Shown piece by piece: positions 1-8,018 of a stretch of 64,000 nucleotides of DNA (position 1 is the first letter of the stretch; each line of letters begins with the position of its first letter). This DNA comes from Alphaproteobacteria bacterium (GTDB taxonomy: Bacteria > Pseudomonadota > Alphaproteobacteria > RF32 > CAG-239), in the NCBI GenBank assembly GCA_017445475.1, contig JAFSUB010000018.1, forward strand, positions 62,001-126,000. Direction: 5' to 3'. The translations under genes and the position numbers were made by a program. The notes beneath the pieces are model-generated. The model ran no database searches and was not told the origin of the DNA. It saw only the letters and a list, made by a program, of their open reading frames with translations.

Positions 1-632
1 AAACGGCCGTTACAATCCGCGTTTTTCAAGGTGAGCGCGAAATTGCAGCGCACAACAAGCTTTTGGGACAGTTTGATTTGGTCGGTATTCCGCCGGCACC
101 GCGCGGTATGCCTCAAATTGAAGTTACATTTGATATTGATGCCAACGGCATTGTCAACGTTTCGGCAAAAGATAAAGCCACAAACAAAGAGCAGGCGATT
201 CGCATTCAGGCATCGGGCGGTTTGTCTGACGCCGACATTGAAAAAATGGTGAAAGATGCCGAAGCAAACGCTGAAGCCGATAAGAAGAAAAAAGAAGAAG
301 TCGAAGCGAAAAATCAGGCAGAAGCTTTGGTTCACTCAACCGAAAAAACCTTGAAGGAGAACGGTGATAAAATCTCTGCGGCTGATAAAAGCGCGATTGA
401 AGACGCCATAGCTGCCGTTAAAACGGCGCTTGAGGGCGGCGATACGGCGGCCATCAAGGAAAAGAGCGACGCGTTGATGCAGGCCTCACTCAAGCTTGGT
501 GAGGCGATGTATAAGGCACAAGGCGCGGATGCTTCGGCAGGGGCGCAGGGTGCAGAGCAGGGGGCTTCAGCAGGCTCTGAACAACCCAAAGATGAGAAGG
601 TTGTTGATGCCGACTTTGAGGAAGTGAAATAA
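1..632 (+). CDS. dnaK: DnaK (Hsp70 chaperone), C-terminal part
   Basis: The 5' end lies outside the window. The reading frame enters at base 3 and ends at TAA 630-632. It covers the end of the substrate-binding beta domain ([37 protein letters not shown]), the helical lid, and a low-complexity Ala/Gly/Gln tail. The product is the ATP-dependent Hsp70 chaperone that works with DnaJ and GrpE in the cytoplasm. The tail ends DADFEEVK, close to the usual DnaK C-terminal acidic motif. No dnaJ follows. Instead there is a long hairpin and then a gene on the opposite strand, so dnaJ is either elsewhere or upstream. Confidence 0.97.
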   Translation, partial: TAVTIRVFQGEREIAAHNKLLGQFDLVGIPPAPRGMPQIEVTFDIDANGIVNVSAKDKATNKEQAIRIQASGGLSDADIEKMVKDAEANAEADKKKKEEVEAKNQAEALVHSTEKTLKENGDKISAADKSAIEDAIAAVKTALEGGDTAAIKEKSDALMQASLKLGEAMYKAQGADASAGAQGAEQGASAGSEQPKDEKVVDADFEEVK

Positions 633-656
633 AAATCGCTTAGCCGGTAACTAATT

Positions 657-708
657 GTAAGCTCTGACGCTTATGTACCTTTTTTGTACACTTCGCGTCA
701 GAGCTTAC
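657..708. terminator. Long hairpin between convergent genes
   Basis: A perfect 14-bp inverted repeat (arms 657-670 and 695-708) encloses a second small stem (TGTAC/GTACA around a run of T). It lies between dnaK and the convergent TPR-methyltransferase gene. No strong T-run follows on either strand, so a bidirectional terminator or mRNA-stabilising hairpin is inferred from position only. Confidence 0.55.
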
Positions 709-767
709 GGCTTATTTACGCAGGCTAATCGAGTTTTCATAATAGGATTGCTTCTTTACGAATTGGC

Positions 768-2294
768 TTATTTTTCGACAATCATAACTTTTTGGGCGGC
801 GAAAATGTAGCCGTATACAACCTTATCGCCCTCATTTCTCAAGGGTTTGTAGAGCATATCAAGTTTGTTATAGCCGCGTTTTTTGAGCTGTTTTAAGATG
901 TAGTTGGTTGAATGAACAAATCTGGCGGCGGGAGTGATGCAATAATCATCTTTATTCAAATTATTTTCGCAAATACTGAAAACGAAAAGGCCGCCGAGCG
1001 AAAGAACTTTTGCGACACCTTCAAAAAGCGGCTTTAAATCACCAAAGTAGGTGAGCACATCGCCGGCAACCACAAGTTGATATGTTTTGTCGGTTGTGTT
1101 TAAAAAATTGACGATTTCAGTTTGCTCAAGGTGGCTGTAAACACCCTTTTGCCTTGCTTTTTCAAGCATTTTCGAAGATAAATCAACACCCGTTATGGCA
1201 CTCCAGCCGATAATGTCTTTAATCATCTGTGCGCAAAGCCCCGTGCCGCAACCCAAATCAAGACAGTTCGTGCGTTTGAAAAATTCCTTTTTATGGTGTT
1301 TTTGAACCATCTCGGCAATATGTTGCGGAACCAGATATTCCAGCCCGTGCAACGTTTCATCAAAATCGGTTGCAAAAGCATCGAAAATACGCACAAGATA
1401 TTCGGTTTCGGCTGTTTTGATTTTTTTATCTTCCAAAATGGAGTTGGCCATATAAGCGACCAACTTGTTTTTTTCGAAGGCTTCGAGCCATTTTCTTGCA
1501 TATTCAAGCGCCAAATCCGATTTTTTTTCATCAATACATTCATAGAGCAAATAGCCGAAATTGATGTGTTGGTCGTCTGCCGCGTCGCCGGCAAACAGAA
1601 CCGCTTTCCAGCCGAAATTTAAGGCGTTTTTCCAATCTTCCGCTTTTTGATAAAGCCGGCTCAAAGAGTTGTAAATCCACGGGTTGTCGCTTTTAAAATT
1701 TAAGGCTTTCAAAAGGTTTTTTTCAGCTTTTTCGGTTTTTGAGAGTTCCATATACGAGTTTCCGGCAATGATATAGGCATCAACGCTTGCCGGATATATT
1801 TCAAGCGCCTTAAAAGCAAAATCAATCGCCTTAACATATTTTCCCAAGTCAAACGACGTGTTTGCCATGTTAATCAAGCCGATATAGCTTGACGGATTGA
1901 TGGCGCAAACTTTTTCATAAAACGAAAGGGCTGTTTCAAAATCTGCCTTGCAATAGGCGCAATTGCCCAAAATCAGCAGAGCCGACGTGTCGTTGTTGAA
2001 TTTGTGCAAAACCATGCGTGCAAATTTTTCGGCGTTGGCATAATCTTCTTTTTGATAATATAGGTTTGCCAGTGCCAAAAGAGCATTCGGCGAAACGGGG
2101 TTCAGTTTTGAAGCTTTTTTATAATATCGCGCGGCTTCCCCCGTTTGGCCAATGGCGTCAAAACAGTTGCCGCAATACATGGAATATTTCTCGGCTTTCG
2201 GATATTTTTTTAAAAGCGAAAGATAAATATCCAAAGCCTCTGGGTATTTTTGCTGATCATACAACCGATTTGCCTGATTTTCCAACGTGTCCAA
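768..2294 (-). CDS. TPR-repeat protein with C-terminal SAM methyltransferase
   Basis: About 508 residues. Roughly the first 280 are tetratricopeptide repeats (NQANRLYDQQKYPEALDIY, ANLYYQKEDYANAEKFA and similar). The C-terminal part is a class I SAM-dependent methyltransferase with motif I LDLGCGTGLCAQ and a following GVDLSSKMLEKA strand. TPR-methyltransferase fusions of this type are common in alphaproteobacteria, but their substrate is generally unknown. I chose the TTG at 2294: an AAAAGGG ribosome-binding site precedes it, and an extended -10 (TGATATACT) lies upstream. A GTG at 2342 would also be in frame but sits inside that promoter. It is convergent with dnaK and reads as a single-gene unit. 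Confidence 0.85.
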   Translation of the reverse strand: MDTLENQANRLYDQQKYPEALDIYLSLLKKYPKAEKYSMYCGNCFDAIGQTGEAARYYKKASKLNPVSPNALLALANLYYQKEDYANAEKFARMVLHKFNNDTSALLILGNCAYCKADFETALSFYEKVCAINPSSYIGLINMANTSFDLGKYVKAIDFAFKALEIYPASVDAYIIAGNSYMELSKTEKAEKNLLKALNFKSDNPWIYNSLSRLYQKAEDWKNALNFGWKAVLFAGDAADDQHINFGYLLYECIDEKKSDLALEYARKWLEAFEKNKLVAYMANSILEDKKIKTAETEYLVRIFDAFATDFDETLHGLEYLVPQHIAEMVQKHHKKEFFKRTNCLDLGCGTGLCAQMIKDIIGWSAITGVDLSSKMLEKARQKGVYSHLEQTEIVNFLNTTDKTYQLVVAGDVLTYFGDLKPLFEGVAKVLSLGGLFVFSICENNLNKDDYCITPAARFVHSTNYILKQLKKRGYNKLDMLYKPLRNEGDKVVYGYIFAAQKVMIVEK

Positions 2295-2332
2295 TTTAAT
2301 CAAAACCCTTTTAGTTCGCAACTTTTGCGCGC

Positions 2333-2341
2333 AGTATATCA
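2333..2341 (-). promoter_or_regulatory. Extended -10 promoter of the TPR-methyltransferase gene
   Basis: On the minus strand the sequence TGATATACT matches an extended -10 element. It lies about 40 bp before the chosen TTG start and supports that start over the upstream GTG. No convincing -35 is seen. Confidence 0.45.
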
Positions 2342-2381
2342 CAATGCAACAAAAAAATAAACCAAAATTATAAAAAAAGTG

Positions 2382-2410
2382 TTGACGAACAAAATTAAAT
2401 CATATAAATA
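2382..2410 (+). promoter_or_regulatory. Promoter of tRNA-Leu(CAA)
   Basis: TTGACG at 2382-2387 is followed after 15-17 bp by an AT-rich -10 (TATAAA 2403-2408 or TAAATA 2405-2410), with the tRNA beginning 14 bp further on. Confidence 0.65.
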
Positions 2411-2423
2411 TTGCTCACACGAC

Positions 2424-2509
2424 GGGGGTGTGGCGGAACTGGTAGACGCGCTAGACTCAAAATCTTGTTCGCTTTGCGAGTAGGAGTTCAAGTCTCCTCA
2501 CCCCTACCA
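2424..2509 (+). tRNA. tRNA-Leu (anticodon CAA)
   Basis: An 86-nt class II tRNA with encoded CCA. The acceptor GGGGGTG pairs with CACCCCT (first pair G-T). The D-loop has GGTAGACG. The anticodon loop CTCAAAA gives CAA, reading UUG. A long variable arm (TCGC/GCGA) follows, then T-arm AGGAG-TTCAAGT-CTCCT. One anticodon-stem pair is a T-T mismatch. It is followed directly by a terminator. Confidence 0.93.
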
Positions 2510-2512
2510 ATA

Positions 2513-2543
2513 AAAAGGCGGTTTGAAGAAGCCGTCTTTTTTT
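2513..2543 (+). terminator. Rho-independent terminator after tRNA-Leu
   Basis: AAAAGGCGG (2513-2521) pairs with CCGTCTTTT (2532-2540), with one G-T pair, followed by a T-run. Confidence 0.8.
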
Positions 2544-2569
2544 GTGTTTAAACATCAGGCAAAAAAAGG

Positions 2570-2598
2570 TTGCATTGAAGGGTTCTTTGTGTTAGAAT
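2570..2598 (+). promoter_or_regulatory. Promoter of first cysteine-rich gene
   Basis: TTGCAT (2570-2575), a 17-bp spacer, and TAGAAT (2593-2598). The leader that follows shares ATGGGGGACTTGA just before the start codon with the gene at 28330. Confidence 0.7.
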
Positions 2599-2635
2599 TT
2601 TTGAAGATAAAAGCTTTTATGGGGGACTTGATATG

Positions 2636-5600
2636 ATGCGCAAACTCTCAATTGTCTTGTTTTTGGCGTGTTTTCTTGCGGCTGTTTCCGCAAGTGCAAA
2701 GGTTTGCTTTTTGCCAAATGTGTTTGGCGGCGACAATGATTGCCTGATTGGAATCGGTAACAACAGTAATGATACGAATGATAATGGCGGCGATGATGAT
2801 GAACCCGATCCTGACAATCCCTGCGGCGCAAACGCCGTTTCTGAATTTTTAATAGGTGAACACGCTGGGTTGTTTGCTTATTATGAAACAGCCTATGGCG
2901 CGGGATGTTATATTGTCGGGTGCAGCGGTCTATACGGCTCAACATCTTCTCCCCAAGCGCTCAATACAAGTGTTTTTACGGTTTCTTCGGCGTCGTATGG
3001 CGGCGTTACATGCCATTATGCAACAGGTTGCGCTTCGCCTTATAAAAGAGAATGTTCTGATGGCGCGCCCATTTCAACGTATAATCTTGACAGTTTAACG
3101 TGCCATCAATGCGATGAACAGACAGATTGTCCGACAGTCAACAGCTGTGCAGGATATACGGTTAAAAACGCGCCCGCAAACGGCAGCCTTGATGGTGCGC
3201 CGTGTCAGGTGGTTAACAGCGACTGCAGCAATGGCGATTTGCTTTATAAGTTTAAGTGTGATGACGGGTATGAACCTCAAGGCACTACGTGCGTGGCAAA
3301 AGAGTGCCAAGGGGCATATGCCACCGAAGCCTCAAAATGTGCAAACACCGGCACATGCAACGGCACATGGTCAATCGGGCTTTCCACCAACGGCAGATCA
3401 GGCGATAAATATTGTTATAACTGCGTTTGCACAGGTGCACAAACCTGCGATGTTGTTTCTTGCGGCGCAGAGGTTTCTGTTCCTAACAACGCAACCTGTT
3501 CAAAAACATGCACACCGATTGATGCTTCCTGCAATCCGACAGGCACAGAGCGCTGCACGGAGTGGACATGCAATACAGGTTATAAAAAATCGGGTTCAGG
3601 TTGTGTCCAAAAAACGTGCGGTGATTACAGCCCTTATATATACGATTCGTGCACAAACAAAGAGTGCGATTCGCAAACATGTTCTTCCGACTCAAAAGCC
3701 ATAGGTTCGGGCACAAAAACGTGTTATACGGCGCCTTCCGGAAGTTGCGGTCCAAGTTGCACGCCAAACCCGTGCACGGGTTATGATACTTATTCAAAAC
3801 CACCGCATTCACATTGGACAAGCGAGGCCTGCCATTATACTTACGGCGATTCCTGCACGGACGGCGGATATTGGTATAAGGATTGGGATTGCGATAGCGG
3901 ATATATCAAATCCGCTGATAAGAAAAGTTGCATTGAATCATCACCGTCTAATGAAACCTGCACGGCTCAAACCTGCTCGGATTATGGCTTATCATCGTGT
4001 CCGACGGGTGCAAACTGTGATGATTGCCAAATTCAAAATACGGATTGCACGTTGGGCGACACAAAATATAAAGTAACGTCTTGCAAAGACGGCTATAAAG
4101 AAAGCTCTGGCAGTTGCACGGCAATGACATGTGCTGATTACGACTGGAAAGGCTCATCATGCGGTAGCGGCTATAATGAAACGAAGCACCCGAACACAAA
4201 GCTCGGGTCAAGTTCTAAAACCTGTTATGAATGCACGGCCATTACTTCGTGTGGATCTTTTAGTGATTATCCGTATGACAGCTGTGATAAAGAGTGTGAT
4301 TCGCAAACCTGCTCATTCGGATATAAATATTTGCGTCGCAACGGGTCGACGTTAAGTTATGAAAAATGCTACGGCGCACCGAGCGGTAATTGCAACACAG
4401 CAAAAACGTGTGCGAGCGAGCACCCGACAGATGGCACAAAAACCAAGCCGGACAGTTCTTACTACACGTACGACACGGACAACACGGTAAGCGACGGACC
4501 TTGTTATTATAACATTACGGCAAAAAGCTGTCCGGATGTTCACTCGGGCGGCACAACAACCAAACCGGGCGATGGTTGGTCATACAGCGAGGATACGGTG
4601 AATGGAAGTCCTTGTTATTATAATAAGTCTGCCAAGGACTGCTCGGGTGATTATCCGTATACAGAATGCACGGGCAAAGAGTGCGATTCGCAAACCTGCG
4701 CTTCAACAACAATAGCTTCGGGAGACGGCACAAAAACGTGTTATAAAGCCCCAACCGGAAGCTGCCAGACCTGCGCAGATATATCTCAATATGATTCTGA
4801 AATCGCGTGCGAAAGCGCAAACACTTGCGCCGATTGTTCAAAAGACAACACAACAGGTTGCTTCAAACCAACAGGTTGCGCCTCGAGTTGTTTGTCAGGC
4901 ATTACCTTACAAGACTTTTATTCCTACAATTCATACACCTATAACTCTAAAACGTGTTATACATTGAACGGTTGCGCATCGGGGTGGCAATCAAGCACTT
5001 GCAGCGGATATTCCACAACGGGGTGGAAATCTGCCCACAGCTCGTCAACCAAGTGCACACAGTGCGATACGTGTTCATATACCAGTGAATCTGCTTGTGA
5101 AAATGTGTATTGGTCTTGTTCGTTCCGCACTGAGGGAATTAGCCCGATGACGGCGACTTGCTGGGATGGTGTTTGCGAAAAGAGTATATATAAATATCAG
5201 CCGGATACTATTCCGGGTGCAAGTTATGACGATAGAGATTGTTGTATAACATCTAATACAACGTATTGCTCAGACTTCTTGTGCGATAACAGCCAAGGCT
5301 ATATTAAATCCGGAAACACTTGCGTGTGCAACACAGCCGGCGGTTGGAGCAACAATGCAGACGGAACATGTTATTGCTCGAAGGATAGAGAAGTGGATAC
5401 TTCCGGAAACTGCGTTATCAAACAGGAAACGGGATGCCCCTCAACGGTCATAACCGCTCATGACAAGATTTTGGATTGGTCTTCATATTACGATTCTTGC
5501 GAAGAGGCTATCACGGCGTTCTGTACGGTTTATAAAACAAATTACAGCAAGTGCAGTAGCAAATACGGCATCGCAAGTAGGAATTGCACGGCCGCAAACC

Positions 5601-5644
5601 TTAAGAGCACAATGTGCGAAGAGGAGTGCGAACCGGAGCCGTAA
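2636..5644 (+). CDS. Giant secreted cysteine-rich repeat protein (paralogue 1)
   Basis: About 1002 residues of unknown function. An N-terminal signal peptide (LSIVLFLACFLAAVSASA) is followed by the motif KVCFLPNVFGGDNDC, shared with the proteins at 8019 and 28330. An Asp/Asn-rich linker follows, then a very cysteine-rich body. Recurrent modules look like C-x2-GY-x(3-5)-G-x2-C (for example CDDGYEPQGTTC) and KECDSQTC...APSGSC, seen three times. The last ~260 residues (from CASGWQSSTC) are closely similar to the end of paralogue 2. The start is ATG 2636 rather than the adjacent ATG 2633, because the spacing from GGGGGA then equals that at 28330. It is presumably Sec-exported and disulphide-folded. 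A surface or adhesive role is a guess; no anchor or catalytic motif is visible. Confidence 0.85.
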   Translation: MRKLSIVLFLACFLAAVSASAKVCFLPNVFGGDNDCLIGIGNNSNDTNDNGGDDDEPDPDNPCGANAVSEFLIGEHAGLFAYYETAYGAGCYIVGCSGLYGSTSSPQALNTSVFTVSSASYGGVTCHYATGCASPYKRECSDGAPISTYNLDSLTCHQCDEQTDCPTVNSCAGYTVKNAPANGSLDGAPCQVVNSDCSNGDLLYKFKCDDGYEPQGTTCVAKECQGAYATEASKCANTGTCNGTWSIGLSTNGRSGDKYCYNCVCTGAQTCDVVSCGAEVSVPNNATCSKTCTPIDASCNPTGTERCTEWTCNTGYKKSGSGCVQKTCGDYSPYIYDSCTNKECDSQTCSSDSKAIGSGTKTCYTAPSGSCGPSCTPNPCTGYDTYSKPPHSHWTSEACHYTYGDSCTDGGYWYKDWDCDSGYIKSADKKSCIESSPSNETCTAQTCSDYGLSSCPTGANCDDCQIQNTDCTLGDTKYKVTSCKDGYKESSGSCTAMTCADYDWKGSSCGSGYNETKHPNTKLGSSSKTCYECTAITSCGSFSDYPYDSCDKECDSQTCSFGYKYLRRNGSTLSYEKCYGAPSGNCNTAKTCASEHPTDGTKTKPDSSYYTYDTDNTVSDGPCYYNITAKSCPDVHSGGTTTKPGDGWSYSEDTVNGSPCYYNKSAKDCSGDYPYTECTGKECDSQTCASTTIASGDGTKTCYKAPTGSCQTCADISQYDSEIACESANTCADCSKDNTTGCFKPTGCASSCLSGITLQDFYSYNSYTYNSKTCYTLNGCASGWQSSTCSGYSTTGWKSAHSSSTKCTQCDTCSYTSESACENVYWSCSFRTEGISPMTATCWDGVCEKSIYKYQPDTIPGASYDDRDCCITSNTTYCSDFLCDNSQGYIKSGNTCVCNTAGGWSNNADGTCYCSKDREVDTSGNCVIKQETGCPSTVITAHDKILDWSSYYDSCEEAITAFCTVYKTNYSKCSSKYGIASRNCTAANLKSTMCEEECEPEP

Positions 5645-5881
5645 AATAGTGAACTGATGTTACGAGGGTGCTTGCGCTCTCGTGGCATAATGTTTTTCCG
5701 TTATTCCTCAATCTGTGCGGCGCATCCCCTTTTATTGTCATCCCTTGCACGGCGCGGTTCATCCGTGCATCAAGGAATCTCATCTTTAAAGCGTCGCACC
5801 TTTGGGGTATAAATGCTTCTGCTTTGTTCTAATTTGAAGATGGCTGGACGTTTTCTTGTGAAAACAAGCCATGACATTTAT
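5645..5881. repeat. Intergenic stretch with two degenerate palindromic repeats
   Basis: No gene is seen here. At 5737-5781 there is a GTCATCCC...AAGGAATCTC unit resembling the GTCAT(T/C)CTGAGC...GAATCC repeats that flank the GIY-YIG gene at 19 kb. At 5836-5875 a GAAGATGGCTGGACG...AAGCCATGAC unit matches, inverted, a unit at 37744-37790. Both look like the short interspersed palindromes common between alphaproteobacterial genes. Confidence 0.6.
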
Positions 5882-5946
5882 TATCAATACAAAAACAGCC
5901 ACCTTTAAGGTGGCTGTTTTTGTATTGGTGCCGACAGAGAGACTTG
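5882..5946 (-). repeat. Duplicate of tRNA-Thr 3' end plus terminator
   Basis: This 65-bp stretch repeats 6127-6191 almost exactly. On the minus strand it holds the last 21 nt of tRNA-Thr including CCA, then the same GCCACC/GGTGGC terminator. It lies directly behind the structured repeat at 5947-6084, so the tRNA end has been copied along with the element. Confidence 0.9.
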
Positions 5947-6084
5947 CTTCTTGCAAAAAAAATTAAGTTTTTTGCGTCGGTCAACGCTTATGTAATGCTT
6001 GCGGCGTTGCGCTGGCGCTTCTTGCAAGCAAAACATAAGCTACCGCTGCGAAAAAAAATTGCTCGTTTAAGAGCAATTTTTTTC
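5947..6084 (-). repeat. tRNA-associated structured repeat, copy A
   Basis: About 138 nt, read on the minus strand. Hairpin 1 is 6051-6064 with 6071-6083 (loop TTAAAC on the minus strand). Hairpin 2 is 5986-6002 with 6024-6040: an 8-bp and a 7-bp helix around a TT/TT internal loop. Its apical sequence AAGAAGCGCCAGCGCAACGC resembles that of copies C and D. A GTTGACCGACGC linker leads to hairpin 3 (5953-5960 with 5968-5975). The architecture equals copies C and D although most helix bases differ. It begins after GGGCGAG and ends before a copied tRNA-Thr 3' end. Confidence 0.8.
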
Positions 6085-6099
6085 CTCGCCCCGACCCAA

Positions 6100-6114
6100 G
6101 TGGGTCGTGAGTTC
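6100..6114 (-). repeat. Inverted fragment of tRNA-Thr upstream of copy A
   Basis: On the minus strand GAACTCACGACCCAC is the reverse complement of the variable/T-arm region of the adjacent tRNA-Thr with one mismatch. With the following TGGGTCG it forms a hairpin that leads into the structured repeat. Confidence 0.7.
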
Positions 6115-6130
6115 TGCCTCCCTTGATATC

Positions 6131-6170
6131 AATACAAAAAAAGCCACCTTTAAGGTGGCTGTTTTTGTAT
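6131..6170 (-). terminator. Terminator of tRNA-Thr
   Basis: An AGCCACCT/AGGTGGCT palindrome (6142-6160) is flanked by A- and T-runs, immediately after the tRNA on the minus strand. Confidence 0.85.
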
Positions 6171-6246
6171 TGGTGCCGACAGAGAGACTTGAACTCCCGA
6201 CCCACTGATTACAAATCAGTTGCTCTACCAACTGAGCTATGTCGGC
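6171..6246 (-). tRNA. tRNA-Thr (anticodon TGT)
   Basis: 76 nt with encoded CCA. The acceptor GCCGACA pairs with TGTCGGC. The D-arm is GCTC-AGTTGGTA-GAGC. The anticodon stem CTGAT/ATCAG holds loop TTGTA with TGT. The T-arm is GGGAG-TTCAAGT-CTCTC. The gene looks intact; a damaged partial copy lies 180 bp downstream around copy A of the structured repeat. Confidence 0.96.
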
Positions 6247-6323
6247 GCGGTTTTCAAGCAGCATATATACATCACTTTTTTTCCTTGTCAATAAAAAAAT
6301 ATACTTGTTTGCAAAATAAATCC

Positions 6324-6351
6324 TTGACAAAAGTTTTGTTGATGGTAGAAT
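6324..6351 (+). promoter_or_regulatory. Promoter of the 6394 gene
   Basis: TTGACA (6324-6329), a 16-bp spacer and TAGAAT (6346-6351), about 42 bp before the ATG. Confidence 0.75.
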
Positions 6352-6393
6352 CTGCCGCATAAAACTATCATTAACCTTAATTTTTTTTTAATT

Positions 6394-7173
6394 ATGTATG
6401 TTGAAAAAATTCATGCGCGCGAGGTGAAGGTTTACACCATCAGCGCAGGTTGTCCGAACGACCATCAAGAATTTTTGTGCAAAACCATGCCGCTTACACC
6501 GATCAGCGAACGGTTTGCAAAAGAGCTGACCTCTCTGACCATCTGTCAAAAGGAACATCCGCTCATCAAAAGCCTGTTTGAAGCAACCTCGTTTGCTCTG
6601 GTCTTAAAGGAATTCACGGCTTTCCGCAACGACCATGTTGTCGAAATCCAAAAAGACGGAACGTGTCGGCTTTGGCAGCGCGAAGAAAACGATTTTGATG
6701 AGGTGCCTTTTGACGAAGTGCTCAACTTCGGCACCGCCAAAACACCGGCGTTCCTCTATAAAGGCGGATTCTTCGTCTTATGCGGTCAGTGTCAGGAAAT
6801 GGTGCATACCACACCGAAAGTGTTGGCTTTTTCCGATGACCGCGCTTTGCTCATTTTGGGCGACGATTTGCTCCTAAAGTTTGACCTTGAAAAAGGTTTC
6901 GAAACACTGGGCGATTTTGTGGCTTTTTATCAAACCAAAAAAAGCGTGTTGCTTGAGGTTCGCCGCAGAGACGGCCTGTTCGCCCTTTATCACATCGGCA
7001 ATAAGAGCATTGAAAAGCTCTTTGACGTGAACAAGAACAAAGGCGATTGGTTTACGGTTGAAACCGAAAGCGGCGATGTGGCTTTTCGTGATCCTCACGA
7101 GGCGTGCGGGATGACCGGCATTTCAAACCTCTTCAAAATCGGCGAAGATGGTGTGTATGTCGCCCTATTCTAA
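6394..7173 (+). CDS. Hypothetical protein, 259 aa
   Basis: I do not recognise this protein. It is soluble-looking, with no signal peptide or membrane segment, and begins MYVEKIHAREVKVYTISAGCPNDHQEFLCK. The body alternates short beta-like stretches (ALLILGDDLLLKFDLEKGF, SVLLEVRRRDGLFALYHIG), which could suggest a beta-propeller or WG/KWG-like scaffold; that is only an impression. It stands alone, with a strong promoter 42 bp upstream, a weak ribosome-binding site and a clear terminator after it. Codon use looks like its neighbours. Confidence 0.75.
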   Translation: MYVEKIHAREVKVYTISAGCPNDHQEFLCKTMPLTPISERFAKELTSLTICQKEHPLIKSLFEATSFALVLKEFTAFRNDHVVEIQKDGTCRLWQREENDFDEVPFDEVLNFGTAKTPAFLYKGGFFVLCGQCQEMVHTTPKVLAFSDDRALLILGDDLLLKFDLEKGFETLGDFVAFYQTKKSVLLEVRRRDGLFALYHIGNKSIEKLFDVNKNKGDWFTVETESGDVAFRDPHEACGMTGISNLFKIGEDGVYVALF

Positions 7174-7215
7174 AAACAACCCCCGAATGACACAGTTCAT
7201 CGGGGGTTTTGTTGT
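7173..7215 (+). terminator. Terminator after the 6394 gene
   Basis: ACCCCCGA...TCGGGGGT stem followed by TTTTG, directly after the stop codon. Confidence 0.85.
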
Positions 7216-7356
7216 GCAAAACATTAAAATAAGTTTGGAAAGGCGCCCAACACAGGGGAAATAGCAGAAAATGCAACTTATGAACATAGACTTTAGTTGA
7301 GGTCTGCTTTATTTTTGTGCGCCAAAGCATATATCGTTTTCGCCAAGGAGATAAAA

Positions 7357-7548
7357 ATGAAGGTTAATGTTGCAAATTATATATATCAAGACCTCATCAA
7401 GCGCTTTCCCTCGCGCGAAGAAGGGATTGTGGACAAAGAGCTGATTGATGTTTTGATAAAAAAATGGGCCAACAAAGAATATTTTCATGTCGATTCGAAC
7501 CTTAAACTGCACCACAAAGAAAGCATTTTTCCCCCGCATTTGATGTAA
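7357..7548 (+). CDS. Small hypothetical protein, 63 aa
   Basis: The start ATG 7357 has a perfect AAGGAG six bases upstream (7345-7350); an in-frame extension to 7297 is unlikely. The protein is soluble and rich in Lys and Ile (MKVNVANYIYQDLIKRF...), without a recognised domain. It lies in an accessory stretch with the 84-aa gene at 7670 and between two cysteine-rich paralogues. Function unknown. Confidence 0.65.
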   Translation: MKVNVANYIYQDLIKRFPSREEGIVDKELIDVLIKKWANKEYFHVDSNLKLHHKESIFPPHLM

Positions 7549-7669
7549 AAACACACGGTGCACAAAAACGGCTTGTCAAGATAGCTTTGTTATCATCTTT
7601 ATTTTTTTTGTTTTGAAAATATGTTGAAAAACATCACACATTATTTTTTTAAATAAAGAAGGCTTGACA

Positions 7670-7924
7670 ATGCTTAAAACAAAACAAAAAACCGAAAGCA
7701 ACGCGCTTGAAGAAAACATTATGTTTGTGACAACCATTTATGACACGTTTGAAGCTTTAGAAGAAACGCTCGGAAAACTCAAACTGGAAACGCCTCTTTT
7801 TTTAACCTATATTGCAAAAAAGGCTTTTGCCGAAGAAGTTTTCAAATATGCGCGTTTAAGTGATGATATATATTTAGATCCGTCGCACAAAAAAGAACAT
7901 CTTGAAAATCGTGTGTTGCAATGA
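7670..7924 (+). CDS. Small hypothetical protein, 84 aa
   Basis: The start ATG 7670 follows AAGAAGG at a 7-bp spacing; a TTG two codons earlier is less likely. It is an acidic/basic helical protein (ALEETLGKLKLETPLFLTYIAKKAFAEEVF...) with no signal peptide or known motif. It follows the 63-aa gene after about 120 bp of AT-rich sequence. Function unknown. Confidence 0.6.
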   Translation: MLKTKQKTESNALEENIMFVTTIYDTFEALEETLGKLKLETPLFLTYIAKKAFAEEVFKYARLSDDIYLDPSHKKEHLENRVLQ

Positions 7925-7952
7925 AAAAATGTGCCCCTTGAATAAAAATGTC

Positions 7953-7981
7953 TTGACGCTTTAGTGTTTTCATGCTACCAT
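7953..7981 (+). promoter_or_regulatory. Promoter of second cysteine-rich gene
   Basis: TTGACG (7953-7958), a 17-bp spacer and TACCAT (7976-7981). Confidence 0.65.
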
Positions 7982-8018
7982 GAAAACAATTATAATTTTT
8001 ATGAAGGGAGCCATGTTT

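Noticed and set aside
3095..3310. Reading frames opposite to or out of frame with the cysteine-rich genes
   Set aside because: They arise from the biased codon use of the repeats; no RBS, no coherent protein features.
6394..7924. Toxin-antitoxin pair among the small genes
   Set aside because: No toxin fold or overlap is visible; spacing and separate regulatory sequences do not fit a typical pair.
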